A stretch of 64,000 nucleotides of DNA, from positions 1 to 64,000 of the forward strand of contig CADBCY010000018.1 in NCBI GenBank assembly GCA_902793325.1. Reading direction: 5' to 3'. Positions 61,456 to 64,000 of this stretch are shown in pieces. The stretch's first letter is position 1, and every line of letters begins with the position of its first letter. Under the pieces are notes generated by a model. It ran no database searches, was not told where the DNA came from, and was given only the letters and a program-made list of their open reading frames with translations. The position numbers were made by a program, and so were the translations under genes. This stretch comes from an uncultured Eubacteriales bacterium (lineage in GTDB: Bacteria > Bacillota > Clostridia > Christensenellales > Aristaeellaceae).

Positions 61456-61662
61456 TATAATAAAGCAACCGGCGCGAAGTGCGCACGGCGACAATCAAGG
61501 TATAATGATTAGGCAACCGGCCCGAAGGGCGGTTGGCCGGGTCGCCGGGCCACAACGTGCGCACGGCGACAATCAAGGTATAATGATTAGGCAACCGGCC
61601 CGAAGGGCGGTTGGCCGGGTCGCCGGGCCACAACGTGCGCACGGCGACAATCATACTATAAT
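61456..61662 (+). repeat. 78-bp tandem repeat carrying TATAAT boxes
   Basis: Two identical 78-bp units (61479-61556 and 61557-61634) are followed by a partial third from 61635. Each carries ACAATCAAGG-TATAAT, so TATAAT recurs at 61501, 61579 and 61657 (the last after ACAATCATAC), exactly 78 bp apart. A shortened unit precedes them with TATAAT at 61456 and GCAACCGGCGCGAAG. Each unit also has a CAACCG.../...CGGTTG hairpin. No clear -35 lies 16-18 bp before the boxes. 78 is a multiple of 3, so open frames run through both strands but look artificial. Confidence 0.85.
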
Positions 61663-61694
61663 GCCGCAAACCGAAACGAATGGGGGAGGATATC

Positions 61695-61982
61695 GTGATT
61701 CGACATATCGTGTTGTTCAGGATCAAGGCGGAATACCGGGACGAGATACCGCAGCTGGTGGAAAACTTCAGGGGCATGAAGGGCCGCATCGAGGGCATGC
61801 TGGACCTGCAGGCCGGACAGGACGTGTACCACAGCGAGCGCTCCTACGACCTGGCGCTGACGACGGTGTTCGACAGCATGGACTCCTTCCTCGCCTACCA
61901 GACCCATCCCGTCCACCTGCCCGTGAAGAAGCGCATGCACGAGGTGCGGGAGAGCTCCGTGGCGTGCGACTTCGAGATCTGA
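61695..61982 (+). CDS. Dabb-family (stress-responsive A/B barrel) protein
   Basis: A 95-residue ferredoxin-like dimeric alpha/beta barrel protein: IRHIVLFRIKAEYRDEIPQLVENFRGMKGRIEGMLDLQAGQD, SERSYDLALTTVFDSMDSFLAYQTHPVHLPVKKRM. The family includes small enzymes and stress proteins; no function can be assigned. The start is the GTG at 61695 with GGGGGAGG 6-7 bp upstream; the ATG at 61680 overlaps that site. It lies directly after the tandem promoter-like repeat. Confidence 0.88.
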   Translation: MIRHIVLFRIKAEYRDEIPQLVENFRGMKGRIEGMLDLQAGQDVYHSERSYDLALTTVFDSMDSFLAYQTHPVHLPVKKRMHEVRESSVACDFEI

Positions 61983-62006
61983 CCGCGCGGAAGGGACGTG
62001 GCGGAC

Positions 62007-62807
62007 ATGCGCTTGATCGACCGTGAACTGCTGCCGGGCGTGCACCACGTCGAGGATTGCATGGGCGTGTGCTTCACGCTGATCGTCGGCGCGCGGCGTG
62101 CGCTGCTGGTGGACGCCGGCTACGGCTTCGAGGACGTCGCCGCCTTCGTGCGCGGCATAACGCCCCTGCCGGTGACGCTGTGGCTGACTCACGCCCACCA
62201 CGACCACGCGCTGGGCGCGCGCTGGTTCGGCGCGGCGCGGCTGCACCCGGACGAGCTGCCGGAGTATGCGACCTACGCCGCCGAGCCCTGGTTGGGCCGC
62301 GTGCTGGCGGACGCGCGGGAGAACGGCGTCTCCGTGGACGAGGCCGCCTGGCGCGCGCGGCCCATGCCCGCGCCGGAGGCCGTGCCGGGCGAGACGATCG
62401 ACCTGGGCGGGCTGACGGCGCGCGTGCTGCCCTGTCCCGGCCATACGCCGGGCTCGGTGGCGGTGTACGTGCCGGAGCGCGCGCTGCTGCTGACCGGCGA
62501 CGACTGGAACCCCTGCACCTGGCTGTTCTTCCCCGAGGCGCTGCCGGTGGCCGCCTACCGGGCGAACCTGCGCGGGCTGCTGGCGCTGCCCTTTGAGCGC
62601 GTGATCTGTCCCCACCGCACGGCACTGTATCCCCGGCGGGTGCTGGAGGCGTTCGCGGCGGGCCTGACGGACGAGGCCATCGCCGCCGCCCCGCCGTCGG
62701 AGGTCGGCGCGCCCTTCGGCGTCGCCACCCGCGCGCTCGCCCTGCCGGAGGAGCAGGTGCTGGTGTTCGACGGCGAGAAGGCGCGGGGCGGGGAGCGCTG
62801 CCCGTAG
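62007..62807 (+). CDS. MBL-fold metallo-hydrolase
   Basis: A 266-residue metallo-beta-lactamase-fold hydrolase of unknown substrate. Metal motif LTHAHHDHALGA (HxHxDH), later ligands in PCPGHTPGSVAVYV, LLTGDDWN and a final His in CPHRTALYP. It starts 25 bp after the Dabb gene; ATG 62007 is favoured over GTG 61998 because AAGGGA is at a better distance. The two genes may be cotranscribed. Confidence 0.88.
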   Translation: MRLIDRELLPGVHHVEDCMGVCFTLIVGARRALLVDAGYGFEDVAAFVRGITPLPVTLWLTHAHHDHALGARWFGAARLHPDELPEYATYAAEPWLGRVLADARENGVSVDEAAWRARPMPAPEAVPGETIDLGGLTARVLPCPGHTPGSVAVYVPERALLLTGDDWNPCTWLFFPEALPVAAYRANLRGLLALPFERVICPHRTALYPRRVLEAFAAGLTDEAIAAAPPSEVGAPFGVATRALALPEEQVLVFDGEKARGGERCP

Positions 62808-62879
62808 CGCCGGCGGGGAGCGCGGCCCGAACCGCGGATCTTATTCGGGGCAAACCGGATCCCACAAAGGAGGATTTAC

Positions 62880-64000
62880 ATGATTTCACTGTTGCTTTCC
62901 CTGCTCGTGCTGCTTGTCGGCTTCGCGGTATACGGGCGCGTGGCGGAGCGGGTGTTCGCGCCGGACGGTCGCCGCACCCCGGCCGTTGCCGTGAACGACG
63001 GCGTGGACTGCGTGCCCATGAAGCCCTGGAAGGCGTTCCTGGTGCAACTGCTGAACATCGCGGGCACGGGGCCGATCTTCGGCGCGCTGATGGGCGCGTG
63101 CTTCGGCCCGGTGGTGTTTTTGTGGATCGTGTTCGGCTCGATCCTCGGCGGCGCGGTGCACGACTACATGTCCGGCATGATCTCCTGCCGCCACGGCGGG
63201 GCCTCCATCGCGGAGCTGTCGGGCGCGTACCTGGGCGGCGCGGCGAAGTGGGTCATGCGCATCTTCTCGATCGTGCTGCTGACGCTGACGGGCACGGTGT
63301 TCGTCAACAGCCCGGCGGCGCTGATCGCCCGGCTGACGCCCGCGTTTATGAACGAGCAGTTCTGGATCGTGGTGATCCTGCTGTACTACGTGCTGGCGAC
63401 GCTGCTGCCCATCGACAAGCTGATCGGCAAGCTGTACCCCGTGTTCGGCGTCATACTGATCGTGATGGCCGTCAGCGTGCTGGGCGGCACGATCTTCGGC
63501 GGCTACAGGATCCCCGAGATCACCCTCAGGGACCTGCATCCGCAGGGGCTGCCGGTGTGGCCGTTCATGTTCATCACCGTGGCCTGCGGCGCGATCTCCG
63601 GCTTCCACGCCACGCAGTCGCCGATGATCGCCAAGTGCATCACCAGCGAGAAGCAGGGCCGCAACGTCTTCTACGGCGCGATGATCGCCGAGTCCGTGAT
63701 CGCGCTGATCTGGGCGGCGGCGGGCGTGGCGTTCTACGGCGCGACGCAGGCGCTGAACGACGCCATCTCCACGCTGGGCCAGTCCGGCACGGTGTACGAG
63801 ATCTCCAACACCATGCTGGGCGTGGTCGGCGGCGCGCTGGCGGTGGTGGGCGTGGTGGTGTGCCCGATCACCTCCGGCGACACGGCGTTCCGGAGCGCGC
63901 GGCTGATCCTGGCGGAGATCACGCGGCTGGACCAGAAGAAGATCCGCAACCGCCTGATCATCACGCTGCCGCTGCTGGGCGTCGGCGCGGTGCTGACGCA
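62880..64000 (+). CDS. cstA: CstA-family carbon starvation/peptide permease (partial, runs off the window)
   Basis: Multispanning membrane protein of the CstA/BtsT family that imports peptides or pyruvate. The first 373 residues are present; the gene is cut by the window end. Motifs: VNDGVDCVPMKPWKAFLVQLLNIAGTGPIFGALMGACFGPVVFLWIVFGSILGGAVHDYMSGMISCRHGG, ISGFHATQSPMIAKCITSEKQGRNVFYGAMIAESVIALIWAAAG and VVVCPITSGDTAFRSARLILAEI. Ribosome site AAAGGAGG is 7 bp before the ATG at 62880. The N-terminus is short, as in Firmicute members. Confidence 0.93.
   Translation, partial: MISLLLSLLVLLVGFAVYGRVAERVFAPDGRRTPAVAVNDGVDCVPMKPWKAFLVQLLNIAGTGPIFGALMGACFGPVVFLWIVFGSILGGAVHDYMSGMISCRHGGASIAELSGAYLGGAAKWVMRIFSIVLLTLTGTVFVNSPAALIARLTPAFMNEQFWIVVILLYYVLATLLPIDKLIGKLYPVFGVILIVMAVSVLGGTIFGGYRIPEITLRDLHPQGLPVWPFMFITVACGAISGFHATQSPMIAKCITSEKQGRNVFYGAMIAESVIALIWAAAGVAFYGATQALNDAISTLGQSGTVYEISNTMLGVVGGALAVVGVVVCPITSGDTAFRSARLILAEITRLDQKKIRNRLIITLPLLGVGAVLT

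Noticed and set aside
61456-61662. CRISPR array
   Set aside because: The units are contiguous identical copies without unique spacers, and no cas genes are present.
61349-62026. Open frames on both strands running through the 78-bp repeats with 26-residue peptide repeats
   Set aside because: They stay open only because 78 is divisible by 3; no ribosome site, and the plus frame runs out of frame into the Dabb gene.

Overview
This is a high-GC (roughly 60-65 percent by eye), gene-dense stretch of bacterial chromosome. The organism looks like an endospore-forming, Gram-positive member of the Clostridia, probably a gut or rumen anaerobe. The evidence is spoVAC-spoVAD-spoVAE, a sigma-H gene in the usual mrnC-rlmB-yacP-sigH block, a T-box riboswitch, a class B sortase, SipW-type secretion, and many ATP-binding-cassette importers with sugar-phosphorylase and glycosidase genes. 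The genus cannot be named from the sequence. No rRNA, tRNA, phage, IS transposase or CRISPR array was seen.

Layout. 0.2-5 kb: a sortase faces a SipW-type signal peptidase followed by four secreted proteins with SipW-style signal peptides (TasA/camelysin-like); the first carries a C-terminal VPQTG wall-sorting signal. 5.3-6.8 kb: a cytoplasmic alpha-amylase behind a leader of four tandem hairpins. 6.9-18.1 kb: a BMP/NupNOPQ-type nucleoside importer (minus strand) divergent from an S-adenosylhomocysteine/purine-nucleoside salvage operon (ahcY, purine nucleoside phosphorylase, MTA/SAH deaminase, MtnA-like isomerase) plus an oxidoreductase and a DUF3786 protein. 18.5-21 kb: two CobW-family GTPases, one with a long His/Asp/Glu metal-binding tract and one fused to a YcgQ-like domain, separated by a MITE-like palindromic repeat. 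21-25 kb: an SH3b protein, a pyridoxal kinase and a GH94 cellobiose phosphorylase broken by an internal deletion/frameshift. 25.4-30.8 kb: a giant secreted YDG-repeat protein.

31-39 kb: the spoVA operon with a translationally coupled small upstream ORF, an RluA pseudouridine synthase, a holin-like membrane protein, an intergenic DnaA-box cluster, rhamnulokinase, and mrnC-rlmB-yacP-sigH. 39-44 kb: a potABCD polyamine importer with an XRE-cupin regulator; two copies of one candidate operator (AGTTTA-N7-TGAACT) lie between the regulator and a divergent ROK kinase. 44-48 kb: ROK kinase, peptidase T, TtcA-like tRNA thiolase, acyl-ACP thioesterase. 48-54.5 kb: a GH120 beta-xylosidase divergent from a three-gene oligosaccharide importer lacking its own ATPase; one permease has a 220-residue extra domain with a coiled coil. 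54.5-59.2 kb: a hairpin-rich repeat element, a secreted orphan, and a T-box-controlled TrpXYZ-type importer. 59.2-64 kb: serine acetyltransferase, an L,D-transpeptidase, a 78-bp tandem repeat carrying TATAAT boxes, a Dabb protein, an MBL-fold hydrolase and the first part of a CstA carbon-starvation permease that runs off the window.

Functionally the window joins uptake of scarce organic nutrients (nucleosides, polyamines, tryptophan or an analogue, xylo-/cello-oligosaccharides, peptides) to cytoplasmic catabolism by phosphorylases and glycosidases, alongside cell-surface and sporulation functions. Most operons use 4-bp ATGA/GTGA stop-start overlaps, and several real starts are GTG or TTG.
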